A DNA stretch of 64,000 nucleotides from Narthecium ossifragum (GCA_963920575.1 OY986969.1:11343096-11407095), one strand, 5' to 3'; shown: positions 45,074 to 56,209, numbered from the stretch's first letter. Notes: generated by a model from the sequence alone, not told the origin. Program-made: numbers and translations.

Positions 45074-45258
45074 TGTCAGTACAATAATTCCTCAAATATT
45101 GAATTTAAGGCTTCCAATTAAAGGGGTAATCAATATTAAACATATTTTATCATTTAATGTATATTGGCATCATCAAAACAAGGTTAGGATCAACAATCGC
45201 CCCCTTTTTGATGATGACAACCTTTTTAAATGTGATGATAAAATATGTAAAGCTCCCC

Positions 45259-45991
45259 TGTTACGCCGAGCCTTCTCGTAGGCATGGGTACCTTGTCTCT
45301 TGGTCTTAGTTCCTCCTTAGCCAAATCTATGGCTAGGTCGAGAGATACCTTTAGGGTCTTAGGACCCTAGGTATTCAACGAGGAAGATGAAGACTGGAGG
45401 TAGGAGACGGAAGAGAAGAGGATACCTTGCAGATCCTCTTGTGGTTGGCTGGTGACTCTTGGAGATCCACGCCAAGGAAGGTGGAAGAAGAGGGGCAGCG
45501 GCCAAGGAGGACGCCGGGGATTGGAGTCGTGGCTGGTAGCGGCGGACGGCGGTGATGATGGTGGTGGCCGACTGGTGGAAGAAGGTGATCCAGCTGTAGG
45601 GAGAGAGGAGGACGTGGGGGAGATAATGTAGTGGGATATTTAAGTTATAGCTACTCCTAGGGTTACAGCTACTCCTATAATATCTCTTAACTTTATTCTT
45701 CAATGCATAAAACCCTAATACAAGCTATGGAGGTCCTTTTATAGAGGCCTCAAAGAGTTCTACTCCAACTAGAGAACTACCTTGCTGAAATCAGCAAGTA
45801 AACATCCTTTCCTACTAAGACTCAATCATAACTCAAACTTTCTAACAACCTGGACTCAAAATAGGACTTAATAAAGCAAAGCATAATTTGGACTCAAACT
45901 AGGAAATCAACTAGGAAAGCAATTATGAACTAACTAAGGAAGTAACCAGCTAAGGCTGGCTTGGCTATACTGCCTCAAGGGACGTGGGTCC
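45259..45991 (-). repeat. D 3' LTR, outer part
   Basis: Starts TGTTACGCCGAGCC on the plus strand. It continues at 50563-50623 beyond the inserted A element. It is near-identical to 54082-54815 of the 5' LTR. Confidence 0.92.
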
Positions 45992-47309
45992 TGTTACGAG
46001 CGGTCTACTCGTGATCCTCTCGTAATGGGTCTCTACTGCTCCAATCGATCAGAATCGACCTGATCGGACTTGATTTGAGTCCAATGGGCTGATTTGGCTA
46101 GCTAGATCGGATCTGGCTTGAGCGGGATCGGATCTGGCTGAGCCTGATTGGATGGGACTTGACTGGGTCAAGTTTGAGTTGATCTGGATCAAGCTGACCA
46201 AGTGGATTGGGCTGGATCCGGATTAAGTGGCTAAGCCAATTTGGCCAAAGGTGGCTGGGAATATCCGACGGCTGAGAATCGCCACAGTGGATCGCCGGCG
46301 TTGGAGCGGCGGCGGCGGTCGGGATAGTGGCAGGGAAGATCGCGGGTTGTTGGGGAAGAGATCCACCGGAGTGGATTGGTCGGAGGTGGGCTAGATCGGC
46401 GGGATCTAGAGGTCGACGGCGGTAGGATTTGGGTTCACCGGCGTCGGGGACGACGGGAAGGCTCAGGGATGGCTTAGGACGTCGGGATATGGTCTAGGAA
46501 GGTCTGCGGGCTACTTTGGAGGGATCTGGGAGTGAGATCTGGGTTGGGCACGGGATGACGGCGATGGGGATGGAGGTCGGGTTGGCTGTGGATATCACCG
46601 GAGACGGTGATGGTGGCTAGGGACGGCGGGAAAGGGTTGGCCGGAGTCATGGGAGATAGGGGAAGGCTTTGGCGGTCTTGGTTGGCGACGGGGACGGCCG
46701 GAGAGAAGGTAGGGAAGGAGATCGGTGGGAAGGTAGGGTATGACTTGAGGAGGGAGACGATGAATAGTGCGGGTGACGTGGCGCTGACGTGGCGGTGGTG
46801 TCGCTGACGTGGCGGAGAGAGAAAGTGACGGGGAGAAGGAAATTGAAGGTGAAGGCGATGCCGGCTGCGGAGAAGATGACCGACGGGGAAGAAGGTGGAT
46901 CTATGGTAGATATCTGGTGGAATCTACTTTACTTCTACTCCTATGATATTCTACTCCTATGATAACTTATCAACTACTCTTAATCATTCATCTCATGCAT
47001 CATAACCTAATACAAACTACTAAGGTCCTTTTATAGAGACCTTGACAGAGTCCTAATCCACTAGAAAAACCCCCTTGCTTGATTAGCAAGTAATAAGGTT
47101 TCTGACTCAACTCAACTTCCTAACTCAAAGGGACTCTTAATTAATTCCTAACAATCAACTAGGACTCAATAAAAGACTAATGATAAATACTAATTAAATA
47201 CTCTAGTTTGAACTAGGGAAGTCCAAGTCAAACTAGGAAAGAGGTTGAACCAGCTTGGTTCCTCTTCTGGGTTCGGGTCCAGTTGGTCGAGTCGGATCGA
47301 CTCGTATCA
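45992..47309 (-). repeat. Family A 3' LTR
   Basis: 1318 bp. The plus-strand left end is TGTTACGAGCGGTC and the right end CTCGTATCA. TGACGTGGC-type boxes at 46775-46815. Confidence 0.95.
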
Positions 47310-47979
47310 GCCCCCCTTCCTTCAAAATTGGCCTTGTCCTTAAGGCCAGAGTCAGGTCAGGTAGGATGGCTCCATGTGGCTGGACCGAATCAACTTGCTG
47401 CTGTAGTTCTGGACTCGGTGGGGAGAAACCAGGTCGATCCCATGGCGGGTCCAGTGGTAGCAGTACCAAGCATCTGATGGATCGTGCAGAGGATGGAGCA
47501 TCTGGAGGTCGATCTGATGGCTCAGGTAGCTCCAGGAATATGATCTTTAATGGCTCTCCTGGATCATCCTCATCATGTCCCATCAGTAGAGTTGCCCATG
47601 ACCATAGGATGGGATCTGATGTCCATGGTCTGATCAGCTGTGCAGGGACTTGGCTTGAATCTGGGTCAAGCTGGCTTTGATCCAATCTGAAATGAAGATG
47701 GCTGGACCATGCTTCTGCTGCACTAGTCTGGGCTTGGAATTGGTTGAACCAAGTTGAATCTTCAGCTGTGCTGAGTCGTACTCTGGTCCAAACCTGTCTG
47801 ACTTGGTTGGCTCTACAGGTGTCAATCTGGACTTGAGTCAGTTGAGCTAAACCGATGTTACCATCATAATCAGATTTGATCAGATTGAAGGAGACATCTG
47901 AATAAGGAGGGTAGCTCCTTTGATGGCTCATATCAACCTTTGAATGCCTGATCAACGGTTGAGGATGCATCTTGATCAC
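47310..47979 (-). pseudogene. Family A internal protein, C-terminal part
   Basis: The frame begins IKMHPQPLIRHSKVDMSHQR and runs through GLAQLTQVQI, RVRLSTAEDSTWF, GHDEDDPGEPLKIIFLELPE and DPPWDRPGFSPPSPE to the polypurine tract (minus of CCCCCCTTCCTTC, 47311-47323). It is separated from the N-terminal frame by a stop (TAG, where the copy at 57734-61988 has CAG). Conserved in all three A internal regions. Unknown function. Confidence 0.55.
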
Positions 47980-48078
47980 CTGGAGTTGATCTGGATGGTC
48001 CTGATTGCTGGGGACTCTTGGATCAGGTTCAGATCGAAGATCGGAACCACTGGATCGAAGATCACGCTGATCAAACGG

Positions 48079-49176
48079 CTAGATCAAGTTGCAGTCTTGA
48101 TCGGACGGCTGAGAAGCTGCCGGAGCTGGATCAACGGCGAGACGAGGTCGCCGGAGTGTGGCAACGGCACTGGAAGCTTCGCAGGGACGTGAGGGTTCCA
48201 TCCGTACGGTTTGATCGACGGATTGGGCCTCGGATGCACCGGATCTGTTGTTGGCGGCGCGGTGGATGTCGTCGCCGATGATCACCAGTGTTCTAGGCCG
48301 CGACGATGCTTCAGCTCGTCGGCAACAGGTACGGGAAGGTCTTGGGACCTTTCTCGTGAGGTCTGATCTTGGGATCAACCTCGGAATACGGCTGATTGAA
48401 GAATGCCGCAATAGGAGAGTTCGCCGGAGTTGAATCCCGGCGATCCAAGCTTCCTCCGTGGTCTTGGTCGGCCACGGTGGCTTTGGGGAAGGACGCCGAT
48501 GCTTCCTAGATGGGTGGATGGGGAGGAAGACGTCGGACGGCGGCGTTGGGGTGGCGGCTCGAGGTCGAGCCGACGGCGCGGATGACGAGCCGGGACGACG
48601 AAGGGTCGGCTCAGGGTGAGCCGGGCGTGGGTGAGGGTGGTGAGCCGAAGGCAAGCCGTGGCTTGAGCCAGAGACGGCCCGAATCCAAGGAGGAGAGAGA
48701 AAACCAGGGGAAATTCCGGAAAAATATGGAAAAATAGGTAAAAATCCAGAAAAATCATTGGAAGGTAGAAGGAAGGTTTCACCCGGGTCTGACAGAGGTT
48801 GCAACAGCAGGTGCTCTGGTTCGATCTGAGAATTGGACGGTTGTTGCTCCTTGATTAGCTCCTTGACCTTTTCTCCCTTACTGATTGCTGGTCTCTCATT
48901 CGGACTCGCAATTACAACCGGAGTCATAATCTGAGTTGGCTCAGAGTCAGGTTCTGGAATTTGGGTTGCAGCTAGAGTAGGGGTTTGACTCGAAATCTGA
49001 ATCCCTGTGAGACTTGTTTGAGTCACAGTTGACCATCTACTAGTAATCTGCTCCCACTTCCTACTGGTGCGCTCCAAGGTTCTGCTTTGGCGTTCCATCA
49101 AAGTTGAACAGAGCTTCAACTGGGACTGCATAATCTTGAATTGCTGCTCCAAACTTTCCTGGGGTACTCCGTACAT
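48079..49176 (-). CDS. Family A internal protein, N-terminal frame, 365 aa
   Basis: The ATG at 49176 is the first after the primer site and is shared with the copy at 59016. The first 40 residues (MYGVPQESLEQQFKIM and on) are Gln/Leu/Met-rich and could form a coiled coil. Then comes a Thr/Pro/Gln linker with TQIPEPDSEPTQI, a hydrophobic patch FSGFLPIFPYF, and a long Pro/Ser/Arg-rich region with ATPTPPSDV and SRKHRRPSPKPPWP. There is no CCHC, no DSG/DTG protease motif, no YxDD and no integrase motif. It may have replaced gag, or be a gag N terminus joined to captured sequence. It ends at the TAG shared with the copy at 18613. Confidence 0.5.
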   Translation of the reverse strand: MYGVPQESLEQQFKIMQSQLKLCSTLMERQSRTLERTSRKWEQITSRWSTVTQTSLTGIQISSQTPTLAATQIPEPDSEPTQIMTPVVIASPNERPAISKGEKVKELIKEQQPSNSQIEPEHLLLQPLSDPGETFLLPSNDFSGFLPIFPYFSGISPGFLSPPWIRAVSGSSHGLPSAHHPHPRPAHPEPTLRRPGSSSAPSARPRAATPTPPSDVFLPIHPSRKHRRPSPKPPWPTKTTEEAWIAGIQLRRTLLLRHSSISRIPRLIPRSDLTRKVPRPSRTCCRRAEASSRPRTLVIIGDDIHRAANNRSGASEAQSVDQTVRMEPSRPCEASSAVATLRRPRLAVDPAPAASQPSDQDCNLI

Positions 49177-49226
49177 GGTGGCGAAGTTTCCATTAGGTTC
49201 TGAACCGCACAGTCGGTGGAACGGAG

Positions 49227-49238
49227 CTCTGATACCAA
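49227..49238 (-). other. Primer binding site, initiator-Met tRNA type (family A)
   Basis: GCTCTGATACCA on the plus strand is the reverse complement of TGGTATCAGAGC, next to the LTR start at 49241. Confidence 0.9.
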
Positions 49239-49240
49239 GT

Positions 49241-50557
49241 TGTTACGAGCGGTCTACTCGTGATCCTCTCGTAATGGGTCTCTACTGCTCCAATCGATCA
49301 GAATCGGCCTGATCGGACTTGATTTGAGTCCAATGGGCTGATTTGGCTAGCTAGATCGGATCTGGCTTGAGCTGGATCGGATCTGGCTGAGCCTGATTGG
49401 ATGGGACTTGACTGGGTCAAGTCTGAGTTGATCTGGATCAAGCTGACCAAGTGGATTGGGCTGGATCCGGATTAAGTGGCTGAGCCAATTTGGCCAAAGG
49501 TGGCTGGGAATATCCGACGGCTGAGAATCGCCTGAGTGGATCGCCGGCGTTGGAGCGGCGGCGGCGGTCGGGATAGTGGCAGGGAAGATCGCGGGTTGTT
49601 GGGGAAGAGATCCACCGGAGTGGATTGGTCGGAGGTGGGCTAGATCGGCGGGATCTAGAGGTCGACGGCGGTAGGATTTGGGTTCACCGGCGTCGGGGAC
49701 GACGGGAAGGCTCAGGGATGGCTTAGGACGTCGGGATATGGTCTAGGAAGGTCTGCGGGCTACTTTGGAGGGATCTGGGAGTGAGATCTGGGTTGGGCAC
49801 GAGATGACGGCGATGGGGATGGAGGTCGGGTTGGCTGTGGATATCACCGGAGACGGTGATGGTGGCTAGGGACGGCGGGAAAGGGTTGGCCGGAGTCGTG
49901 GGAGATAGGGGAAGGCTTTGGCGGTCTTGGTTGGCGACGGGGACGGCCGGAGAGGCGGTAGGGAAGGAGATCGGCGGGAAGGTAGGGTATGACTTGTGGA
50001 GGGAGACGATAATAGTGCGGGTGACGTGGCGCTGACGTGGCGGTGGGGTCGCTGACGTGGCGGAGAGAGAAAGTGACGGGGAGAAGGAAATTGAAGGTGA
50101 AGGCGATGCTGGCTGCGGAGAAGATGACCGACGGGGAAGAAGGTGGATCTATGGTAGATATCTGGTGGAATCTACTTTACTTCTACTCCTATGATATTCT
50201 ACTCCTATGATAACTTATCAACTACTTTTAATCATTCATCTCATGCATCATAACCTAATACAAACTACTAAGGTCCTTTTATAGAGACCTTGACAGAGTC
50301 CTAATCCACTAGAAAAACCCCCTTGCTTGATTAGCAAGTAATGAGGTTTCTGACTCAACTCAACTTCCTAACTCAAAGGGACTCTTAATTAATTCGTAAC
50401 AATCAACTAGGACTCAATAAAAGACTAATGATAAATACTAATTAAATACTCTAGTTTGAACTAGGGAAGTCCAAGTCAAACTAGGAAAGAGGTTGAACCA
50501 GCTTGGTTCCTCTTCTTGGTTCGGGTCCAATTGGTCGAGTCGGATCGACTCGTATCA
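49241..50557 (-). repeat. Family A 5' LTR
   Basis: 1317 bp, the mate of 45992-47309. Confidence 0.95.
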
Positions 50558-50562
50558 GGTCC

Positions 50563-50623
50563 CAACATGGGTCTGCCCCTGCTTGGGCTTGGATCGGGTT
50601 CAGCTCTGATTTGGCTCGTAACA
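50563..50623 (-). repeat. D 3' LTR, inner part
   Basis: CCAACATGGGTCTGCCCCTG to CTCGTAACA. It completes the D 3' LTR after the A insertion. Confidence 0.9.
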
Positions 50624-50646
50624 TCCCCTTCCCCTTCTGATCAACC
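50624..50646 (-). other. Polypurine tract of element D
   Basis: On the minus strand the sequence is AGAAGGGGAAGGGGA directly before the LTR start TGTTACGAGCC. Confidence 0.85.
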
Positions 50647-51274
50647 CTTGACCTCAAGGCTAAGTGGTGGTGCTCGGGAGAGGGCATCCGCAACCGAATT
50701 TTCTGAACCCTTCTTGTACTCAATGTAGAAGTCGTAAGCCAGCAGTTTTACAAGCCATTTCTGTTGTGCTTCGGTCGACACGGTCTGTTCCCAAAAGTGT
50801 TTGAGACTTTTATGATCGGTTCGAACGATGAACTTGGAACCAAGCAAGTAGGGTCTCCACTTCTGGACAGCTAATGCTAATGCCCTCATCTCCTTCTCAT
50901 ATGTGGATCTGCCTTGTTCTCTAGGAGGTAACGCCTGGCTGAAGTAGGCGATGGGCTTCTTCTCTTGCATGAGGACTAGACCAATGCCGTAGGATGAGGC
51001 ATCACACTCGACAATGAAGGGCTTGGTGAAGTCGGGCAAGGCTAGGACAGGGCCGGTCATCATGGCTTCCTTGAGTTGCTGGAAAGCTTGTTCCACCTCG
51101 AGGTTCCATTGGAAGTTTCTTTAGCAGCTGCGTCAATGGTCTTGCAATGGTTCCATAGTGTTGTACGAACTTCCGATAGTAGCCGGTAAGTCCGAGAAAT
51201 CCGCGCAGCTCCTTGACAGTAAGAGGGGACGGCCAACTCATCATGGCAGCGATCTTGTCATCATCCATGGTCAC
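50641..51274 (-). pseudogene. Element D RNase H and RT connection
   Basis: Reads [20 protein letters not shown] (RT connection), then [30 protein letters not shown] and VRTDHKSLKHF, giving the RNase H acidic residues, and the end ENSVADALSRAPP. A frame change near 51100 splits the two frames. After SRAPP only eight residues (ending LSLEVKG) precede a stop. Integrase, which should follow here, is missing. Confidence 0.9.
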
Positions 51275-51278
51275 GCCT

Positions 51279-52730
51279 TCAGGGGAGACGACATGGCCTA
51301 AGTAGCGAACTTGATGCCGACCGAATTGACACTTGTCCTTCCTTAAGAGACAAGTGACCCAGATGCTCCTGCGTACTCCGGTTGTAGATTAGTATATCAT
51401 TGAAGAAGACTAGGACAAACCTCCGGAGCAAGGGCTCAAAGATGGAGTTCATCAATGCCTGGAAAGTAGAGGGGGCGTTGGTCAGCCCAAACGGCATGAT
51501 GAGGAACTCATAGTGGCCATGGTGTGTACGGAAGGCGGTCTTTTCAACATCCGGTAGGTACATCCGGATCTGGTGATACCCGGAACGAAGATCCAGCTTG
51601 GAGAAGATGGCTGCGTTGTGAAGTTCATCCAGCAACTCATCAATCACGGGAATAGGGAACTTATCTTTGACGGTTGCTTTGTTGAGAGCTCGGTAATCGA
51701 TGCACATGCGCCATGATCCATCCTGCTTCTTGACTAGTAGGACCGGTGAGGAGTAGGGGCTGGATGAAGTACGTATGACCCCATTCTTGAGTAGGGCAGC
51801 CACCTGTTGTTCTATCTCTGTCTTCTGGTATTGGGGGTACCTGTAGGGCCGTACATTCACAGGACCTTCTCCTTGCTTCAATGGTATGTGATGGTCATGC
51901 TCACGGCCAGGAGGAAGTCTGGTTGGCTCAGTGAAGAGGTCGGTGTATTGCTCCAAGAGCGCAACCAGAGCAGGGTCAAGGGGAACGTCCCCTTCAGATT
52001 TCCCTCCAAGAGTGATCCCGGTTGAGCATTCTGGACAATCTGAGTTCAAGCTGCTTTTCAACATACAGAGCCATCCCTGATCTCCCCTACGGATGCTATG
52101 TAGGGCTGTGGCTTCTGAGTAGATCCTGGAGGGTGATGGTACCTTTATCCCTTGTAACTCGATCTGCTCCTCGCCGAGATGGAACCTCACCTTCAGCTCC
52201 TTGAGGTTCATCTGGATGTCTCCTAGGGTCAGTAACCATTGTGCACCTAGGACTGCATCACAACCCTGTAGAGGTAAGAGGAAGAAGTCCACGTGGACTA
52301 GGGCTCCCTGGAGATGGACGCCTACCCTAGGACACCTTCCCGGAGACTCTAGGCGTTCACCACTAGCCACGGTCACGTGGAATCCGGTGTCAGTCCTGGG
52401 CGTGAGACCAAGCTTCTCTGCAAGATGGTCCGCCAAGAAGTTGTGGGTGCTCCCTGAATCCATGAGTAAGATGATCGGAACTGAGTTTATGAATCCTCTC
52501 ACTCGAATGGTCTGCGGTGTAGGGGTCCCGACCATAGCATGGAAGGTGATGTAGGGTTCGGGTTCAGCCGTGACATCATCTTCTCCTGACTCATCTTCAG
52601 GTGGGGCCGGATTTCCAGGTTCGGTTTCCATGGCTGGTTCCTCATTGACGATCTCAATGCTCAACAGCTGCTTACAGCGGTGCCCCGGTGTATAGGGCTC
52701 GTCACATTGGAAGCAAAGTCCTTGTGCTCT
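51279..52730 (-). pseudogene. Element D zinc knuckle, protease and RT, disabled
   Basis: The zinc knuckle is [18 protein letters not shown] (52718-52665). Protease: [12 protein letters not shown], then [86 protein letters not shown] and FFNDILIYN. The catalytic pair expected as FFDD reads FFND (Asn codon, plus-strand 51399-51401). About 12-14 codons are missing after EHLGHL, with a frameshift near 51340. The 461-aa frame is otherwise open through protease and the RT palm, so decay is recent. Confidence 0.92.
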
Positions 52731-52764
52731 TCGTTGTTGCAGTTCAGCTAGAGATAGCTGTCTC

Positions 52765-54019
52765 CGTTGAGGTCGGACTATAGTTTGAGTCTGACTAGGA
52801 GTCCTAGTTTGAGTAGGATTAGGAGTCCTAGTCTCACTCGAACTCTAGTTTGCGGGCGCGGCAAGGGCAGCGGGGGCTGGACGGGTAGGTGCAGGTATCG
52901 TCCTTGCCATAGCATGCCGGATCGCGTACTGCTTCGCCTCATGAGTCTTGGTGTAGCTGATGGCCTCGGCTATGGTAGCTGGTCTAGCGAGCTGAACGTC
53001 GTACCTGATGGTCGGCTTCAATCCGCTGATAAAAAGACTCAGTACAACATCCCGAGCCAAATGTGGAACACGACCTAGACCTCGGTCGAACCGGATCTAG
53101 TAGTCCCGGACTGAGCCATCTTGCTGAATCCGAGTGAGTTCGCCGATGGGGTCCTCCTAGGTCGTCGGTCCATAGCGCAAGTGCAAGGCATGCTGGAAGG
53201 TATGCCATGTTGTGCACTCATCCGTATCCTTCGACAGCTGGTACCATGTCTGGGCATCTCCATCGAAGTGATAGGCGGCGTAACGGACCTTCTCTCGTTC
53301 ATGGATAGGGTGGTAAGAGAAGAACTGCTTCGCCTTGAGGATCCAGTGAGTAGGATCTGTAGCACCATCATAGCGGGGGAAATCCATGCGGGGAATCCGG
53401 GCAGCCAGGGGTGGCTCTCGGATTAGGTCATGGGGCTGTTCATATGTAGGTGGGGTGTGAGAAGGGTAGTAATGGGGTGGTGCAGGAGCTGGGTTGTAGG
53501 GGACATATGGAGGGGGCGCAGGCTGCTGGTATGAAGGGGGGTGATAGGTCGGGTATAGGGGCTGGTATGGTGGAGGTGGAAGGATAGTGGAGCCATGTGG
53601 TGGTGGGAAGGTGGTGGGGCCGGCTAAGGGGGTGGTGTAGGCCGGATGAGCAGGGTATTGGGTAGGAGGGGTAGTAGGACCTGGTCCAACCAAGCCATAG
53701 TTGGGACTAGGCCCGGGTCCTCCTGGGTTTGGCCCAGCTTCAGGTAGAGTCCTAGGAGTAGTGGGATTCATGGTAGGAGGTGGATTAGGGTTAGGGTTAC
53801 CTCCAGGTTCTCCTGTGGCTCCCAGATCTCGCCCTTTGCAACTGTATGGCCAGGAAGGCAAGTCTCTGCGAAATCCCTAGGTTGATGATTTGCATCTCCC
53901 ACTGTGCATCCCACAGCGGCTTCCAACTTCCGCAGCGACCCATGGATACCCTCTATCTCTCCTCTGGCTACGGGGCTTTCCCGCTCCTGAGAAGTACTCA
54001 CGGTGGTATCTCCTGCCAT
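52765..54019 (-). pseudogene. gag: Element D gag, frameshifted
   Basis: Starts at the ATG at 54019 (MAGDTTVSTSQERESP) soon after the primer site. A frameshift near 53800 leads to the proline/tyrosine-rich part (PPPYVPYNPAPAPPHYY) and the gag core: RMDFPRYDGATDPTHWILKA, YHPIHEREKVRYAAYHFDGD and ALHLRYGPT. Stops at about 53155 and 53103 (TAG after RDY) and a TAG near 52848 before [16 protein letters not shown] break it. The core is typical of Reina-type chromoviruses. Confidence 0.88.
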
Positions 54020-54066
54020 CAGCGCAGCTTTTGGAAGGCTTTGGGCGGCACAACCGACGGAACGGA

Positions 54067-54078
54067 GCTCTGATACCA
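54067..54078 (-). other. Primer binding site, initiator-Met tRNA type (element D)
   Basis: GCTCTGATACCA on the plus strand, four bases from the LTR boundary at 54082. Confidence 0.9.
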
Positions 54079-54081
54079 AGT

Positions 54082-54882
54082 TGCTACGCCAAGTCTTCTC
54101 GTAGGCACGGGTACCTGGCCTCTTTCCTGGTCTTAGTTCCTCCTTAGCCAAATCTATGGCTAGGACGAGAGATACCTTTAGGGTTGTAGGAGAAGGACCC
54201 TAGGTATTCGACGAGGAAGATGAAGACTGGAGGTAGGAGACGGAAGAGAAGAGGATACCTTGCAGATCCTCTTGTGGTTTGCTGGTTACTCTTGGAGATC
54301 CACGCCAAGAAAGGTGGAAGAAGAGGGGCAGCGGCCAAGGAGGACGCCGGGGATTGGAGTCGTGGCTGGTAGCGGCGGACGGCGGTGATGATGGTGGTGG
54401 CCGGCTGGTGGAAGAAGGTGATCCAGCTGTAGGGAGAGAGGAGGACGTGGGGGAGATAATGTAGTGGGGTATTTAAGTTATGGCTACTCCTAGGGTTACA
54501 GCTACTATAATATCTCTTAACTTTATTCTTCAATGCATAAAACCCTAATACAAGCTATGGAGGTCCTTTTATAGAGGCCTCAAAGAGTTCTACTCCAACT
54601 AGAGAACTACCTTACTGAAATCAGCAAGTAAACATCCTTTCCTACTAAGACTCAATCATAACTCAAACTTCCTAACAACCTGGACTCAAAATAGGACTTA
54701 ATAAAGCAAAGCATAATCTGGACTCAAACTAGGAAATCAACTAGGAAAGCAATTATGAACTAACTAAGGAAGTAACCAGCTAAGGCTGGCTTGGCTATAC
54801 CGCCTCAAGGGACGTGGGTCCCAACATGGGTCTGCCCCTGCTTGGAGTTGGATCGGGTTCAGCTCTGATTTGGCTCGTAACA
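54082..54882 (-). repeat. Element D 5' LTR
   Basis: 801 bp. The left end is TGCTACGCCAAG, the right end CTCGTAACA, followed by the TSD TCCCC. The core promoter is inverted (CCTTTTATA, 54565-54573). Confidence 0.93.
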
Positions 54883-54887
54883 TCCCC

Positions 54888-55491
54888 CTTAATCTATGCA
54901 TCCATTCCTTTCTTAAAACGAGTTCTAAAGTGAATTCTCAAGAAAGAGTTAATTTTAAGATATAATTACAAGATAACTTAGATTTTAGCATGTTCACTTC
55001 TTTTAAAAAGAATGAATATAGGCTATCGTGGAATAGTTCATATGAATATTGGAGATAAAAAATTATGTACCAATATATCTTAACACTATCCAACAACATT
55101 GTATTATGATCAAAAGATTAACAATATCCAACAACATTGCCTTTCATTCAAAAGATTCCAACACTTGCATTACAACACTTCCATTCAAAAACATTCGAAA
55201 AACTTTAGATTACAAGAGTTTCATTTCAAAAACAAGGTTTTCCAAAATACAAGAGTAAAAATATGATATGAAATGTAGGGCAATTGTTTTCAACATTCAT
55301 CACACTTTTTCTCCCCCTTTGGCATCATCAAAAAGAAGTAACATGGATGGGGATTTAGGATCAATCAACTAAAGGTGTCGAAGGTGGAAATTCATTTTTG
55401 ATGCAGGTAAAAATGTCTTCAAGTTGCTTGGACATCTTCGCTTGATCTTCAGTGATCTGTGCTTGGGAAGCCTTGATGTCACTGATGTGAA
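54888..55491. other. AT-rich sequence without genes
   Basis: Right half of the copia-like remnant. It contains several AACA(A)CATT phrases near 55090-55200 and a 69-aa frame that I do not consider coding. Confidence 0.4.
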
Positions 55492-55880
55492 TGCATAATG
55501 TCATATTTTTATCCCACAATGCCTAGTGTTCTGTGCTTATTTGGTACCTAAATATACTCATTACTCTTATATTTTGGTTTAGGATACAATTGGAGACCTT
55601 GAATGCGAAACGAAGCCAGATGGAAAATTCTGGACAGTTTTGACAACAGAAATCGAAGCCAGAAGGTACGAAGAAGATTGAAAAGAAGATGGGTCAGCTT
55701 CAAATGTGTACCTACTTAGGAAGAACCAGATGAAGTTCCATATATGATTGAAAAGATCTGAAAGTCTAGTTTCTGGAGAATTTTACGCTTCGTGATTTGG
55801 AGTTTCCTAGAGAAAGTTACAGTCCTTTTACTACAACCAGCTCAGGGCAGACTAGCAGAAGAAATATCCAGAAAATAAAA

Positions 55881-56136
55881 GATCGATCTACGTTCCATAA
55901 AAGATCGATCCTTTATGCACCCAGAGATGAAAAAGGCCCATGATCAACCGTCACATCGACCGTCAGCCTCTGTCAAAAATATACCTTCTCAGGGTCGATG
56001 CGAGGATTGACCGCGAGCATGAACATGAAATCCGGAATAAAGAGATCGATCTTCTTTTCAAAAGAGATCGATCTTAGTCGGGGCGCAGCCACAATCTGGG
56101 AAGAAAAGATCAATCTTCTCTACATAAAGATCGATC
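55881..56136. promoter_or_regulatory. Mixed GATCGATC and TCGA arrays
   Basis: GATCGATC pairs: 55881/55903 and 56044/56066 (22 bp), 56108/56129 (21 bp). Between them are two TCGA pairs with 12-bp offset: 55944/55956 (first TCAA) and 55995/56007 (second TTGA). This is the only place where both classes alternate in one LTR. Confidence 0.75.
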
Positions 56137-56200
56137 TTTGTTAACCAACTTTGCAGAATAAAAGGCTCAGATCTAATCCGAGGATGAGAAACTTATGGGC

Positions 56201-56209
56201 TATAAATAG
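56201..56209 (+). promoter_or_regulatory. TATA box of the Athila-type LTR
   Basis: TATAAATAG after AATCCGAGGATGAG, about 70 bp downstream of the array. Confidence 0.7.

Larger units (their letters stand above)
45992..50557 (-). mobile_element. Family A element, complete (minus)
   Basis: Two LTRs (3' LTR 45992-47309, 5' LTR 49241-50557) and a 1931-bp internal region, with the perfect TSD GGTCC (45987-45991 and 50558-50562). I count roughly twenty LTR differences by eye, so the insertion is fairly recent and younger than D. The primer site is TGGTATCAGAGC (reverse, 49227-49238). No gag or pol domain. Confidence 0.95.
45259..54882 (-). mobile_element. Element D: Reina-like chromovirus lacking integrase
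   Basis: The perfect TSD TCCCC (45254-45258 and 54883-54887) closes the element. The 5' LTR is on the right (54082-54882). The 3' LTR is 45259-45991 plus 50563-50623, split by a full A element. Internal region 50624-54081: gag, zinc knuckle, protease, RT, RNase H. Immediately after RNase H the sequence passes to the polypurine tract, with no integrase or chromodomain. The zinc-knuckle wording [14 protein letters not shown] points to Reina/Galadriel-like chromoviruses. Confidence 0.93.
44056..55491 (+). mobile_element. Possible SIRE-like copia LTR remnant, split by element D
   Basis: The left part (44056-45258) opens with TCCAAGAGGGGGGGTGAATT, a phrase typical of LTRs of SIRE/Maximus copia elements. 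Near its right side it has CCCCCTTTTTGATGATGAC. The right part (54888-55491) has CTCCCCCTTTGGCATCATC. No copia gag or pol is visible. Assignment rests on these phrases only, and the outer ends are not defined. Confidence 0.4.

Noticed and set aside
44056..45258. Virus-derived (pararetrovirus) sequence
   Set aside because: No movement protein, coat protein or caulimovirid RT wording was seen anywhere in the window.
45994..50557. Solo LTR call for the left A LTR in element D
   Set aside because: The GGTCC duplication is found only around the whole 45992-50557 block, so the two LTRs belong to one complete element.
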